Both the position numbers and the translations under genes were made by a program. Shown in pieces: positions 50,445 to 61,700 of a stretch of DNA of 64,000 bases (the first letter of the stretch is position 1; each line of letters opens with the position of its first letter). Under the pieces are notes generated by a model, which saw nothing but the letters and a program-made list of their open reading frames with translations, did not search any database and was not told the origin of the DNA. Where the stretch lies: the NCBI RefSeq assembly GCF_023715365.1, contig NZ_JAMBNZ010000002.1:62001-126000 (forward strand), in the 5' to 3' direction. This stretch comes from Georgenia satyanarayanai (GTDB taxonomy: Bacteria > Actinomycetota > Actinomycetes > Actinomycetales > Actinomycetaceae).

Positions 50445-51046
50445 GCCGGGCTCGCCGCCCGGCGGTCACGGCGGACGATCCACGCCACCTGCTCGAGGTA
50501 GAGCAGGCAGGCGAACCAGTACAGGCCCACACCCCACAGTGCGATCGCCCAGCCGGCCGTCGAGGCCGCGGTGCCGAGGGCGCCGGGGACGGAGGCGAGG
50601 AGGAGCAGTGGGAAGGCGTACATGAGGCAGAAGGTGCCCGCCTTGCCGGCCATGTGGACCGGCAGCGTGCCGTAGCCGTGCCGCAGGAGCACCGGGATCG
50701 TCCCGGCGAGGACGAGCTCGCGGGCCACGATGACGGCGACCAGCCACCACGGGATGATGTCCCGGTAGGCCAGCCCGATGAGGGTGACGAGGATGTAGAG
50801 GCGGTCGGCGGCAGGGTCGAGCATCTGCCCGAGGCGGCTGGCCTGGTCGAAGCGCCGGGCGATGTAGCCGTCGGCCCAGTCGGTGAAGCCGGCGACGGCG
50901 ACGACGATGACTGCCGCGGCGTCGTGCTCGGCCACGATGAGCCACGCGAACACGGGGATGAGCGCCAGCCTGAGAAAGCTGATGGCGTTGGGGATGGTCC
51001 ACACGCGCTGCTCGGCAGCGCGCGCCGCCTTCTCCCTGGTGCTCAC
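50441..51046 (-). CDS. CDP-alcohol phosphatidyltransferase (PgsA-type)
   Basis: 201 residues with about five TM helices. The catalytic CDP-OH-P signature D-x2-D-G-x2-A-R-x8-G-x3-D-x3-D is visible in TDWADGYIARRFDQASRLGQ and MLDPAAD (~57-80). It makes phosphatidylglycerol phosphate, cardiolipin or a related phospholipid; the equivalent mycobacterial gene is Rv1822 (pgsA2). GTG 51046 is fixed by TACGCT 7 nt upstream. First gene of the pgsA-DUF881-sbp-DUF881 operon. Confidence 0.92.
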   Translation of the reverse strand: MSTREKAARAAEQRVWTIPNAISFLRLALIPVFAWLIVAEHDAAAVIVVAVAGFTDWADGYIARRFDQASRLGQMLDPAADRLYILVTLIGLAYRDIIPWWLVAVIVARELVLAGTIPVLLRHGYGTLPVHMAGKAGTFCLMYAFPLLLLASVPGALGTAASTAGWAIALWGVGLYWFACLLYLEQVAWIVRRDRRAASPA

Positions 51047-51053
51047 GGGGTCC

Positions 51054-51059
51054 AGCGTA
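51054..51059 (-). promoter_or_regulatory. -10 box TACGCT of a leaderless pgsA transcript
   Basis: TACGCT (51059-51054, minus strand) is 7 nt from the GTG at 51046, back to back with the promoter of the LLM gene. Confidence 0.6.
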
Positions 51060-51120
51060 CGCACGAGGTCGGACAGGGCGGGCGGAGCGCGCCCGGCGTG
51101 ACCGCGCTGTGACCTGACCG

Positions 51121-51126
51121 TACTCT
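51121..51126 (+). promoter_or_regulatory. -10 box TACTCT of a leaderless LLM oxidoreductase transcript
   Basis: TACTCT ends 8 nt before the ATG at 51135. A GTGACC at 51098-51103, 17 nt upstream, could serve as -35. Confidence 0.6.
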
Positions 51127-51134
51127 TCTCGACC

Positions 51135-52124
51135 ATGCGACTCGGAATGTTCCTTCCCCAAGGCTGGCGATTCGACCTCGTCGGCGTCGACGACGCCGAG
51201 CAGTGGCCGCTCATGCGTGACCTCGCCCGCCGTGCCGACGCCGGACCGTGGGAGTCGGTGTGGGTCTACGACCACTTCCACACCACCCCGGTGCCCAGTG
51301 AGGAGGCCACCCACGAGGCGTGGTCCCTCATGGCGGCCCTCGCCGCCAGCACCGAGCGGGTCCGCCTCGGCCAGATGTGCACGTGCATGGCCTACCGCCC
51401 GCCCATGTACCTCGCCAAGGTCGCCGCGACGGTCGACCACGTCAGCGGCGGACGCCTCGAGATGGGCATCGGCGCCGGCTGGTACGAGCACGAGTGGCGC
51501 GCGTACGGCTACGGCTTCCCGCGGGCCGGGGAGCGCCTGGCGATGCTCGACGAGGGCGTGCAGATCATGCGCCAGGCCTGGCGCGAGGGCCGGGCCACCT
51601 TCTCGGGCAAGCACTACGAGGTCGACGGCGCGATCTGCCGTCCCCTCCCCCTCCAGGAGGGCGGCGTCCCGCTGTGGATCGCCGGTGGTGGCGAGAAGGT
51701 CACCCTGAAGATCGCCGCCCGCTACGCCGACTACACGAACTTCGACGGCACGCCCGAGGGCTTCGCGCGCAAGTCCGAGATCCTCGCCGAGCACTGCCGC
51801 GAGGTCGGCACCGACGTCGGGCGCATCACCCGCTCGGCCAACTACAACGTCGCGATCGGCCGGGACGAGGCCGAGGTCCGTGACCGCGTCGAGCAGCTCG
51901 CCGACCGCCTCCGCAGGGCCGGCGTGGACGAGGAGCGCGTCCAGCGCGAGCTCGGGTCGGTGTGCGACATGCCGGCCTACGGGACGCCGGAGCAGATCGT
52001 CGAGAGGCTCCGTGCGCTGGAGGAGCAGGGTATGACGTACGGGATCTTCTACTTCCCCGAGGCCGCTTACGACACGAGTGGCATCGAGCTCTTCGAGCGC
52101 GAGGTGGCCCCCGCGCTGGGGTGA
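51135..52124 (+). CDS. LLM-class F420-dependent oxidoreductase
   Basis: 329-residue luciferase-like TIM barrel: RLGMFLPQGW, YDHFHTTPVP, GQMCTCMAYRPPMYLAKVAA, TVDHVSGGRLEMGIGAGWYE, PLQEGGVPLWIAGGGEKVTL. These are typical of the F420-using (rather than FMN) branch in actinobacteria. Substrate unknown. It is monocistronic and shares a 90-bp divergent promoter region with pgsA. Confidence 0.92.
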   Translation: MRLGMFLPQGWRFDLVGVDDAEQWPLMRDLARRADAGPWESVWVYDHFHTTPVPSEEATHEAWSLMAALAASTERVRLGQMCTCMAYRPPMYLAKVAATVDHVSGGRLEMGIGAGWYEHEWRAYGYGFPRAGERLAMLDEGVQIMRQAWREGRATFSGKHYEVDGAICRPLPLQEGGVPLWIAGGGEKVTLKIAARYADYTNFDGTPEGFARKSEILAEHCREVGTDVGRITRSANYNVAIGRDEAEVRDRVEQLADRLRRAGVDEERVQRELGSVCDMPAYGTPEQIVERLRALEEQGMTYGIFYFPEAAYDTSGIELFEREVAPALG

Positions 52125-52463
52125 GCGACGGGCAATGCCCTGAGCCAGCGCAGGTCAATAGCCGGTCAAAGACGTCACGGTGCGATAACGATCGGGACCC
52201 CTCCTTTCGGTGCGTCCGGGTCCCGCGGGTCCCCCATGCCAGGGAGGGTCGCGGCGCGCCACCGCGCGGATCGTGCGGTGGTGCGCCCGGGAGGGAACTG
52301 CCGGTGGGGGGCGCGGTTCGGGTCCTTGAGGTCCCTCCTGCTCTTCCCTAGCGTGGCCGAGCACCATGACCACTCGGGGCGACTGGTCGTCTCCGTGCGC
52401 TGCTCCCTGCGGCCCGGAGGTGACTCCGTAGGACCCAGCCTCGTGCAAACCGAAGGGACCATG
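52125..52463. other. 339-bp spacer: promoter and long leader of the ehu operon
   Basis: No gene seen. The left part is GC-rich with short repeats (GGGTCCCGCGGGTCCC). A promoter TTGAGG-N17-TAGCGT lies at 52326-52354, followed by a ~100-nt leader that can form a CCGAG/CTCGG hairpin (near 52357-52378). I recognise no known riboswitch there. Confidence 0.5.
52326..52354 (+). promoter_or_regulatory. promoter TTGAGG-N17-TAGCGT for ehuBCDA
   Basis: -35 TTGAGG at 52326-52331, -10 TAGCGT at 52349-52354, 17-nt spacing. Predicted start about 52361, leaving a leader of about 100 nt. Confidence 0.6.
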
Positions 52464-53387
52464 ATGACCATGACTTCTGCCCGACGACGGGCGGCGATCC
52501 CGGCGGCCGCAGCAGTACTCGCGCTCGGACTCGCAGCGTGCGGCGGCGACGGCGACGGCGAGGACGGCGCGGTCGAGCCGAGCGAGGGCCAGAGCACGCT
52601 CGAGGCCCTCCAGGAGGCCGGCACCATCACCGTCGGCTTCGCCGGCGAGGCGCCCTACAGCTTCCAGGACGAGGGCGGCGAGCTCGTCGGCGCCTCCGTG
52701 GCGCTGCAGGAGCGCATCTGGGGCGAGCTCGGCGTCGACACCGTCGACGGCGTCCAGGCCGAGTTCGGCCAACTCATCCAGGGTCTCAACGCAGGCCACT
52801 TCGACGTCGTCGCGGCCGGCATGTCGATCCTGCCCGAGCGCTGCGAGCAGGCGATCTTCTCCGAGCCGGAGTTCCAGTACACGACGGCGCTCATGGTCGA
52901 GGAGGGCAACCCCTTCGACGTCCACGACATGCAGGACATCGTCGAGGCGCAGGACGACGGCCTGCGGATGGCGGCCATGACCGGCGCGATCGAGGCCACC
53001 TACGCCTCCGACCTGGGGATCGAGGCCACCGAGGTCGGCAACCCGCAGGACGGGATGGACCTCATCACCGGCGGCCGCGCCGACGTCTTCGCCCTCACCG
53101 GCATCTCCCTCAACTGGATGGTGGACAACGCCGCCAACGACCCGGGCGTCGAGGTCACCGACACCTTCATCGCCGTCATCGACGGCGTCGAGCAGGTGGG
53201 CGCCGGCGGGACCGTCTTCCGCCCCGAGGACACCGAGCTGCGGGACGCCTACAACGAGAAGCTCGCCGAGATCGTCGGCAGCGAGGAGGAGTACCTCTCC
53301 GTCGTCGGCGACTGGGGCTTCACCGAGGGTGAGCGTCCGACCGGGGACTTCACCACCGAGGACCTCTGCGCCGGCAACATCGGCTGA
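52464..53387 (+). CDS. ehuB: ectoine/hydroxyectoine-type ABC substrate-binding lipoprotein EhuB
   Basis: 307 residues. ATG 52464 is 5 nt from GAAGGGA; ATG 52461 and 52470 are alternatives. The signal peptide ends in LGLAAC (Cys26). The family-3 solute-binding fold resembles EhuB: LEALQEAGTITVGFAGEAPYS, FGQLIQGLNAGHFDVVAAGM, the hallmark PERCEQAIFSEPEF, then MTGAIEATYASDLGI and GGRADVFALTGISLN. It presumably captures the compatible solutes ectoine and hydroxyectoine outside the membrane. An amino-acid ligand cannot be excluded from sequence. Confidence 0.88.
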   Translation: MTMTSARRRAAIPAAAAVLALGLAACGGDGDGEDGAVEPSEGQSTLEALQEAGTITVGFAGEAPYSFQDEGGELVGASVALQERIWGELGVDTVDGVQAEFGQLIQGLNAGHFDVVAAGMSILPERCEQAIFSEPEFQYTTALMVEEGNPFDVHDMQDIVEAQDDGLRMAAMTGAIEATYASDLGIEATEVGNPQDGMDLITGGRADVFALTGISLNWMVDNAANDPGVEVTDTFIAVIDGVEQVGAGGTVFRPEDTELRDAYNEKLAEIVGSEEEYLSVVGDWGFTEGERPTGDFTTEDLCAGNIG

Positions 53388-53396
53388 CGCCCCTCG

Positions 53397-54137
53397 ATGA
53401 GTGAGAACCTCGATGCCCTGGCGACGCTGTGGCCGCAGTTCGTCGACGGCATCATCGTCACCCTCCAGCTGACGATCGGCGGCTCGGCCCTCGCGCTCGT
53501 GCTCGCTGTTGCGCTCGGTCTCGCCGCGCGCCACCAGAACGTGGTGGTGCGCGGCGCGGCGCGGGTCGTCATCGAGTTCTTCCGCGGCACCTCACTGCTC
53601 GTCCAGCTCTTCTTCCTCTTCTACGTCATGCCGCTCGCGTTCCCGGACCTGTTCGCCAACCGTGAGGTGGCCGGTCTCGTCTCCGGCATCGTCGGGCTCG
53701 GCCTCAACTACGGGGCCTATGGCGCAGAGGTCGTGCGCGGTGCTATCAACGCCGTCCCGAAGGGGCAGTGGGAGGCGAGCGTCGCGCTCAGCCTGCCCCC
53801 GGGCCGGCGCCTGTTCCGGGTCGTCTGGCCCCAGGCCTGGGCGATCATGATTCCCTCGCTGAGCAACCTCGGGATCATGCTCCTCAAGGGCACGGCGGTC
53901 GCGTACCTCCTGTTCATGCACGACATCACCTTCGTCAGTGGCGTCCTGCGCCAACGGACCGGCGACACGTTCTTCTCCTACGGCACGGCCATGGTCATGT
54001 ACTTCCTCATCGCCTACGTCCTCGTGCTCATCGCCAACTGGGGTGAGGCGCGTGCGAAGCGGCGGCTGGGTGTCGAGCAGCCGGCGAGGGGCCTGCTCCG
54101 GCCCCGTGCCGCCAAGTCCGGGGTGGTGAGCGCATGA
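53397..54137 (+). CDS. ehuC: ectoine-type ABC transporter permease EhuC
   Basis: 246-residue HisM/GlnP-type permease with about five TM helices: FVDGIIVTLQLTIGGSALAL, FFRGTSLLVQLFFLFYVMPL, then the EAA-type loop AINAVPKGQWEASVALSLPP before RLFRVVWPQAWAIMIPSLSN. Starts 10 bp after ehuB and overlaps ehuD by 4 bp. Confidence 0.9.
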   Translation: MSENLDALATLWPQFVDGIIVTLQLTIGGSALALVLAVALGLAARHQNVVVRGAARVVIEFFRGTSLLVQLFFLFYVMPLAFPDLFANREVAGLVSGIVGLGLNYGAYGAEVVRGAINAVPKGQWEASVALSLPPGRRLFRVVWPQAWAIMIPSLSNLGIMLLKGTAVAYLLFMHDITFVSGVLRQRTGDTFFSYGTAMVMYFLIAYVLVLIANWGEARAKRRLGVEQPARGLLRPRAAKSGVVSA

Positions 54138-54770
54138 ACGACTTCTGGAGCTGGGAGCGCGCCGCCGAGGTCCTCCCCCAGCTGCTCTCGGCCTTCTTCG
54201 AGGTCACCCTGCTCGCCACGGTGCTCGGTTCGGTCATCGCCGCCGCGCTGGGGCTCGTCATCGCCTTCGTCCGCCGCTCCGCGCCCGTCGTCATCGCCAA
54301 GCCGGTGCACTGGGTCATGGAGTTCATCCGGATGACGCCCCTCGTCGTCCAGCTGCTGTTCGTCTACTACACCTTCACCTCGTGGGACCCGCTGTGGATC
54401 GGTATCGGCGTCCTCGGGATCCACTACGCCACGTACATGGCCGAGGTCTACCGCTCCGGGATCGACAACGTCCCTGCGGGTCAGTGGGAGGCGGCCACCG
54501 CGCTGTCCCTGCCGCGGAGCCGGACCTGGACCCGGATCGTCGTGCCGCAGGCCCTGCGCACCACCGTGCCGGCCCTGGGCACCTGGGTGATCTCGATGTT
54601 CAAGGACACCCCGTTCCTCTTCGTCATCACCGTGCCGGAGATGATCTCCGCAGCCGAGAACTACGGCTCCCGGACGTTCACCTACACCGAGGCGATCACC
54701 CTCGCCGGGCTGATCTTCCTCGCGGCGAGCTACCCCACCTCGATCCTCGTCCGGAAACTGGAGAACCGCC

Positions 54771-54784
<14 letters not shown>
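54134..54784 (+). CDS. ehuD: ectoine-type ABC transporter permease EhuD
   Basis: 216-residue HisM/GlnP-type permease: LLSAFFEVTLLATVLGSVIA, VMEFIRMTPLVVQLLFVYYT, GIDNVPAGQWEAATALSLPR, APALGTWVIS-like segment VPALGTWVISMFKDTPFLFV. It should heterodimerise with EhuC. The ATG overlaps the ehuC stop; its end overlaps the TTG start of ehuA by 14 bp. Confidence 0.9.
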
Positions 54785-55550
<766 letters not shown>

Positions 55551-55633
55551 GCCCCGGCGAGTCCCCGACGGGACCCCGCCGTCGTCTCACCCCGCCCGCC
55601 CTCTCCTGATCACCTGTCGATCACCCGTCGTCG

Positions 55634-55660
55634 GCCCGTTCCCCGCGTGCGGGAACGGGC
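55634..55660 (+). terminator. intrinsic terminator after ehuA
   Basis: GCCCGTTCCC (55634-55643), 7-nt loop, complement GGGAACGGGC (55651-55660), 84 bp past the ehuA stop. Confidence 0.65.
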
Positions 55661-55702
55661 AGCATCCGGAGACTGCCAGGCGGATGAGGGGATGACGCGG
55701 AC

Positions 55703-58700
55703 ATGGGCCGGACGACTCGGGTGGCGGCGGCCACCGCGGGAGCTGCACTCGTGCTCGGGGGGATCACGACGGCGGGACCAGCCGCCGCCGACGTCTCCGG
55801 CTTCACCCTCAACGGCTACAGCTTCGGACCGAACGCGACCGTCATGGTCGACATCGGCACCCTCACCCGTGACTGCGACACCTTCTGGACGGCGTCGGAC
55901 ATCTACGTCGTCCCGAGCGGCTCCGTGGGTCCGGGCTCCACGCTGAGCGACGTCTCCGGGTCGCCCAACACCCTCCAGGGCACCGGCCTGGGCAGCGGCG
56001 TCTTCGGGGAGATCCTCGCGATCACCGCCCCGAGCGGGAGCGTCGGCGCCGGCACCTACGACCTCGTCGAGGACACCTGCCAGAACGGCGTCCTCGACGG
56101 GAGCGACTCGCTCCTCTCCCCCGCCTTCGAGGTCGTCCTGCCCACCGGTGTCCCGCTCCTGCCGGACCCCGCCATCCAGGCGATGAAGGGTGCCGCCGAG
56201 GAGCAGGCCGACCACTGGGTGGACGCGGCGATGGCGTACACGGCCTTTTTCGCGGTCACGCAGGGCTACCTCCTCGCCTCCGACGCGCGCAACCTGCTCT
56301 CCTTCTACCTCACCTACGTGTGCCTGGCGCTGCCCGAGGGGATCTGGTGCCCGACCCCGAGCGTCACGGACGTGTGGCGCATGCAGGCGGCGGTGGTCAA
56401 GACGATCATCGACCGCGCCACCTACTACGAGGGCATCGCCGCCGACCCGCCGGACCCGGACTTCACAGAGCCGGCGGTGCCCGCGCCGATCACCGACTTC
56501 GCCGCCCCGCTCGGCCACCCCGGGTGGACCGCCTTCGCGAGCTGGGCCGACCACCTGAGCCAGACGACGGAGCTGTCCGCCGCCTTCCTCGCGGCCATGG
56601 AGAAGTACCAGGGTGCCGCGCTCGCCGACGACGCGCCCGCGGCTCTGCTGCACGCCCGCGCCGTCCGCGACTACGCCGCGCGGCTGAACGTCGCGCTCGC
56701 CAACGAGTCCTCCGCGCTCAACGCCTCGACGAGCGCCTTCGCCAGTGCCGGCACCAACCTGAACACCGGCATGTCCCGGCTTCGTGAGGTGACGGAGCGC
56801 ATCGCGGCAGAGGGCCTCACCGAGGTCGAGGAGCGGGAGCTGCGCAACCTCGGCGCCACCGACGAGGACCTCGACCGCCTCGTCGACGTCGTCGTCGACG
56901 AGCTCGGTGGCGCCCCGGAGTCCTGGACGACCTTCCAGAACTCGGAGATCAGCGTCAACAACGGCATGTCGGGTGCCTACACCCAGCTCGCCAACGCCAT
57001 GAGCCCGATCATCTCCGAGCTCGAGGCGCTCGTCGCCACCCGCGGGGAGACGCCCTACCCGACCGTCACGGCGCCGGGCGCCGCCTCGGTACCCGTCGGC
57101 ACCCCGCGCAGCCTCACGGCCCGCTGCACCGGCTGCGAGACCATCGAGTGGGACCTCGACGGCGACGGCGCCTTCGACGACGCGACCGGCACCACCGTCA
57201 CCCACACCTTCCCGGCCACCGGCCAGGTGCTGTCCGGGCAGCCCGGCCGTGTCCTCGTCGGCGTGCGCGCCATCGCGGCGGACGGACGCACCGCCGCCGA
57301 TGTCGTCCAGCTCCAGCTCACCTCGTCCAACCGGCCGCCCACGCACACGAGCCCGCTGCCCGCCCCCGGCGTGGTCGAGGTGCCGCTCGACGGGAGCCAG
57401 GAGCTCGCCGTCACCGTCGCCGACCCCGACGGCGACGACGTCACCACCGAGTGGCCCGTCGGTGAGGACACCGTCGCCACCGGCACCAGCCACACCTTCT
57501 CCCCCGGCACGGAGGAGACCCCGCGGCGGGTGGCGGCGCACAGCACGGATCCCTCCGGCGCCGCCCGCACCACCCAGTGGACCCTCGTGCCCGTCCACCC
57601 GGACGTCGACGCCGACGGCTGGCACGCCAACGTCGACTGCGCCGACGACGACCCCGCCGTGCACCCCGGCGCGGCGGAGGTCCCCGGCAACGGCGTCGAC
57701 GACGACTGCGACCCCGGCACCGAGGACACCGGCCCGCCCACTGCCACCTTCGACCACGCCCCGAGTCCCGCCGTCGTCGACGAGCCGGTCACCTTCACCG
57801 ACCGCTCCACCGACCCCGACGGCCCCCTCTCCGCGTGGGCGTGGGACGTCGACGGCGACGGCGCCACGGACTCCACCGAGCGCCACCCCACCCACACCTA
57901 CACCGCCGCCGGCCGCTACGACGTCACCCTCACGGTGACGGACGGCGATGGACAGAGCGACGAGGCGAGCGGCGTCGTCGTCGTCACCGACCGGCCGGTC
58001 GCCTCCTTCACCTGGGAGCCGGAGGTGCCCCTCGTGGGCAACCCGGTCCGGCTCACCGACACCTCGACCGACGCCGACGGCATCGCCGCCTGGGAGTGGG
58101 ACCTCGACCACGACGGCGCCACCTTCACCGTCGACTCCACCGAGCAGCACCCCGTGCACGTCATGGACGCCTCGGGCACGGTCGCGCTGCGGGTCACCGA
58201 CTCCCTCGGGGTGGTCTCGCAGGTCGCGAGCGCCGAGATCCTCCTCTCCGGCCCGCCCCGCGCCGCGTTCAGCCCGCTGCCGGGCACGGGCCTCGCGGAC
58301 GTCGCGCTCGTCGACCACGGCGGCAGCGTCCTCGCCTTCTCCAGCGCCGCGGCGCAGAGCACCACGCCCGTGGAGATGATCGACGTCGACTACCCGGCCG
58401 CACCCACCGGCTGGCGCACCGCCCCCGCGCTCACCACCAACCAGTGGGCGGTCCTCGACCTCGGCCGCAGCTGGCAGATCGAGGCCCTCGCCCTTCGCCC
58501 CGGCACCGGCCAGAGCACCCGCCCGCAGGACGTGCGGCTGGCGCTCGGGGAGGTGCGCGGCACCTCCGCGGACCTCTTCACCACGGCGGTGGACACCCAG
58601 CTCGCCAACACCGCGGACCTCCAGCACCTAGAGCTCCACGCCCCGCGCACCGGCCGGTACCTGCGCTTCGACGCGCTCACCAACCGCGGCTCGACCGCGT

Positions 58701-61700
58701 ACACCGAGACCCTCGAGCTCAAGGCCCTCACCGGTCAGGTCGGCAGCGCGCGGGTGCAGTTCACCGACCGCTCCGCCGACGCGGACGGCGACATCGTCGC
58801 CTGGGCGTGGACCTTCGGCGACGGCGCCACCTCCACCGAGCAGCACCCCGTCCACACCTACGCGGCCCCGGGCGACTACACGGTGACGCTCACCGTGACC
58901 GACGCCGAGGGCAGCACCTCGCGCACCGAGCTCCTCCAGCGGGTCGTCGCGCCCCTGCCCGACACGGACGTGGCCGTGCCCTCCACCGTGCTCGAGGGGC
59001 GCTCCGAGCGCTTCACCGACACCACCGCCGTCCCCGCGGGCCGGGCCGTCGTCGAGCGCACGTGGACGTGGGGCGACGGCAGCCGGACCGACGGTACCCT
59101 CGCCCCCACCCACGCCTACCCCGACGACGGCGAGTACGAGGTCACGCTCACCGTCACCGACTCCTACGGGCAGCAGGCGACGTCGACGCGCACGGTGACC
59201 GTCGAGAACGTCGCCCCGACCGTCTCCGCCGGCCGCGACCACACGGTGCCTGTGGCGACCGTCGAGGGCCGGGCGGTGTCGACGTGGACGCCGGACGCGA
59301 CCGTCAACGACGTCGCCGCCGACCGCGCGGAGCTGCGGTGCACGTGGGACTTCGGGGACGGCAGCGACGCCGTCGTCGTCGAGGGCTGCACGAGCACGAC
59401 GGCGCGGGTGCCCCACCGCTACGGCGTCGGCACCCACACCGCGACGCTCATGGTGACCGACGCGGACGGCGGCTCGTCCACCGACACCGCGACCGTCACC
59501 GTCCAGCCCTCCCCCACCTACCTCAGCGTCTACCCGGTGCCCGGCTCGCTCACCTCCACCGGCGAGCTGAGCGTCCGCGCCACCCTGTGGAACCGGACCG
59601 GGTTCACGCCCGTTCCGGGCGCCGAGCTCGCCGTCACCCTCGGCGACGAGACCCGCACCGTGAGGACCGACGCCGCCGGCGCCGTCCAGCTCCAACTGCC
59701 GCTCGGCGCCGAGCGTGAGCTGCACGCGGAGTTCGCCGGCACCGGGGACTACCTCACCTCTGCGGACACGGACACCGTGCCGGACACCCAGCGCCCGCCC
59801 GGCGACGTCGTCTTCACGATCGACGAGTCCGGCAGCATGGGCGGGGTCCAGCGCCAGGTCCAGGCGAACGTCGTCCACATCGCCGAGCAGCTCGCCCAGC
59901 AGATCGACTACCAGATCGGCGTCATGGGCTTCGGCGGCGGCTTCCTCGCCCACGAGGGACGGGCCGGGCACCTGCCCCGCGTCGTCGTCCCCGCCACCGA
60001 CAACCTCGACGACGTCGCCGCCGCCACCGCGGCCCTCACCACGGGCGGCGGGGACGAGCCCGGCATCGACGCGATCGTCGACGCGCTGGGCGAGAACGTC
60101 GGTCTGCGGCCCGGCGCCGGACGCTGCGTCGTGCTCGTCGGCGACGAGCACACCCAGCGCTCCCAGTACACGGTCGAGGAGGCGCGCGCCGCGCTCGCCG
60201 AGCACGAGGCCGTCCTCTTCTCGATCATCACCCCGAACAGCTCGACGCAGGACTACCAGGACCTCGCCACGGGCAGCGGCGGCGCCGTCTTCGACATCCG
60301 CGAGTTCGCCACGGACCCGCAGCCCGTGCTCGACGCCCTTCTCGCGTCGTGCGCGACCGCGCTTGTCGAGCGGCCCGACATCACCGTCGCGATCGACGAC
60401 GGCCGCACAGGGGCGAGCGGCGGTGAGCTGCTCACCTACGCCCTTGACGTCGCCAACGTCGGGCAGGTCGGCGCGACCGGAGTCGCGCTCACCGTCGAGC
60501 TGCCCGAGGGGCTCACGCTCGTCTCCGCCCGTGACGGCGGCACGGCCGACGGCGCCACGGTCACCTGGCCCGTCTTCGACGCCGACGCCGGCGCGACCGT
60601 CGCGCGCAGCCTCACCGTGCGCGTCGCCGAGGACGTCGCCGCCGGTGGCACGCTCGCCGTCACCGCGCGCGCCTTCGACGACGGCACCCACGGCAGCGAC
60701 CTCACGCCGGCGAACAACGTCGCGACCGACGTCGACGACGTCCTCGAGCGGCCCCGGCTCACCGTCGTCACCGCGGTCGTCAACGACGACGGCGGCAGGG
60801 CGGCGCCCGGCGACTTCACCGTCACCCTGGCGGACGGTCCGGGAGCGCCGGTCTCCGCGCCGGGTTCGGTGGACGGCACGGTGCACGTGCTGACGGCCGG
60901 GACGTACGCCGTCGACGGCGGCTCGCTGCCCGGCTACACGACCACCCTCAGCGGGGACTGCGCCGACGGCACCATCACCCTCGCGGCCGGGGGGACGGGC
61001 ACGTGCACGGTCACGCACGACGACGTCGCGCCGGAGCTCGCGACGCTCACCGTGACGACGCAGGTGGTCAACGACGACGGCGGCACGGCGACCGCCGCCG
61101 ACTTCATGGTGACGCTGCGACGCGGGACCGAGGTCGTCGCGACCGGACCGGGTGCCGCCGCCGGGACCGTCCACACCCTCGGCGCCGGCGCCTACGTCGT
61201 CGACGGCGGGGCACTGGCCCGGTACACGACGACGGTCACCGGGGACTGCGCCGCCGACGGCACGATCAGCCTCACGGCCGGCGGGACCGGCGCCTGCACG
61301 ATCGTCCACGACGACGTGCCGCCCGAGGTCGCCACGCTCACCGTCGTCACCGAGGTCGTCACCGACCACGGGGGCGCCGCGGACGCCGCGGACTTCGTCG
61401 TCGGTGTCGCGGGGGTCGGCAACGCCCCGGGCTCAACGAGCGGCACCGCCTACGCCCTGGACGCCGGCAGCTACGCCCTCGCCCTGGACGAGGGGCCGGC
61501 CGGGTACAGGACGACCTTCGGTGGCGCGTGTGCGGCCGACGGCAGCGTGAGTGTGGCCGCCGGCGACGACGTCACGTGCACCGTCACCCACGACGACGTC
61601 GCCGCCCAGGTGACCGTGGGTCTCCAGGTGGTGAGCGCGGCGCAGTCCGCAGCCGTCGCCGTGATGGCGGCGCCGGAGGGCTTCAGCCTCACCGTGGGCG

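Noticed and set aside
55610-58627. 1005-codon minus-strand open frame antisense to the surface-protein gene
   Set aside because: Its translation is a monotonous Gly/Val/Arg/Asp mixture mirroring GC-rich codons of the real gene; the plus strand has clear domains. A 913-codon frame at 58628-61369 is rejected likewise.
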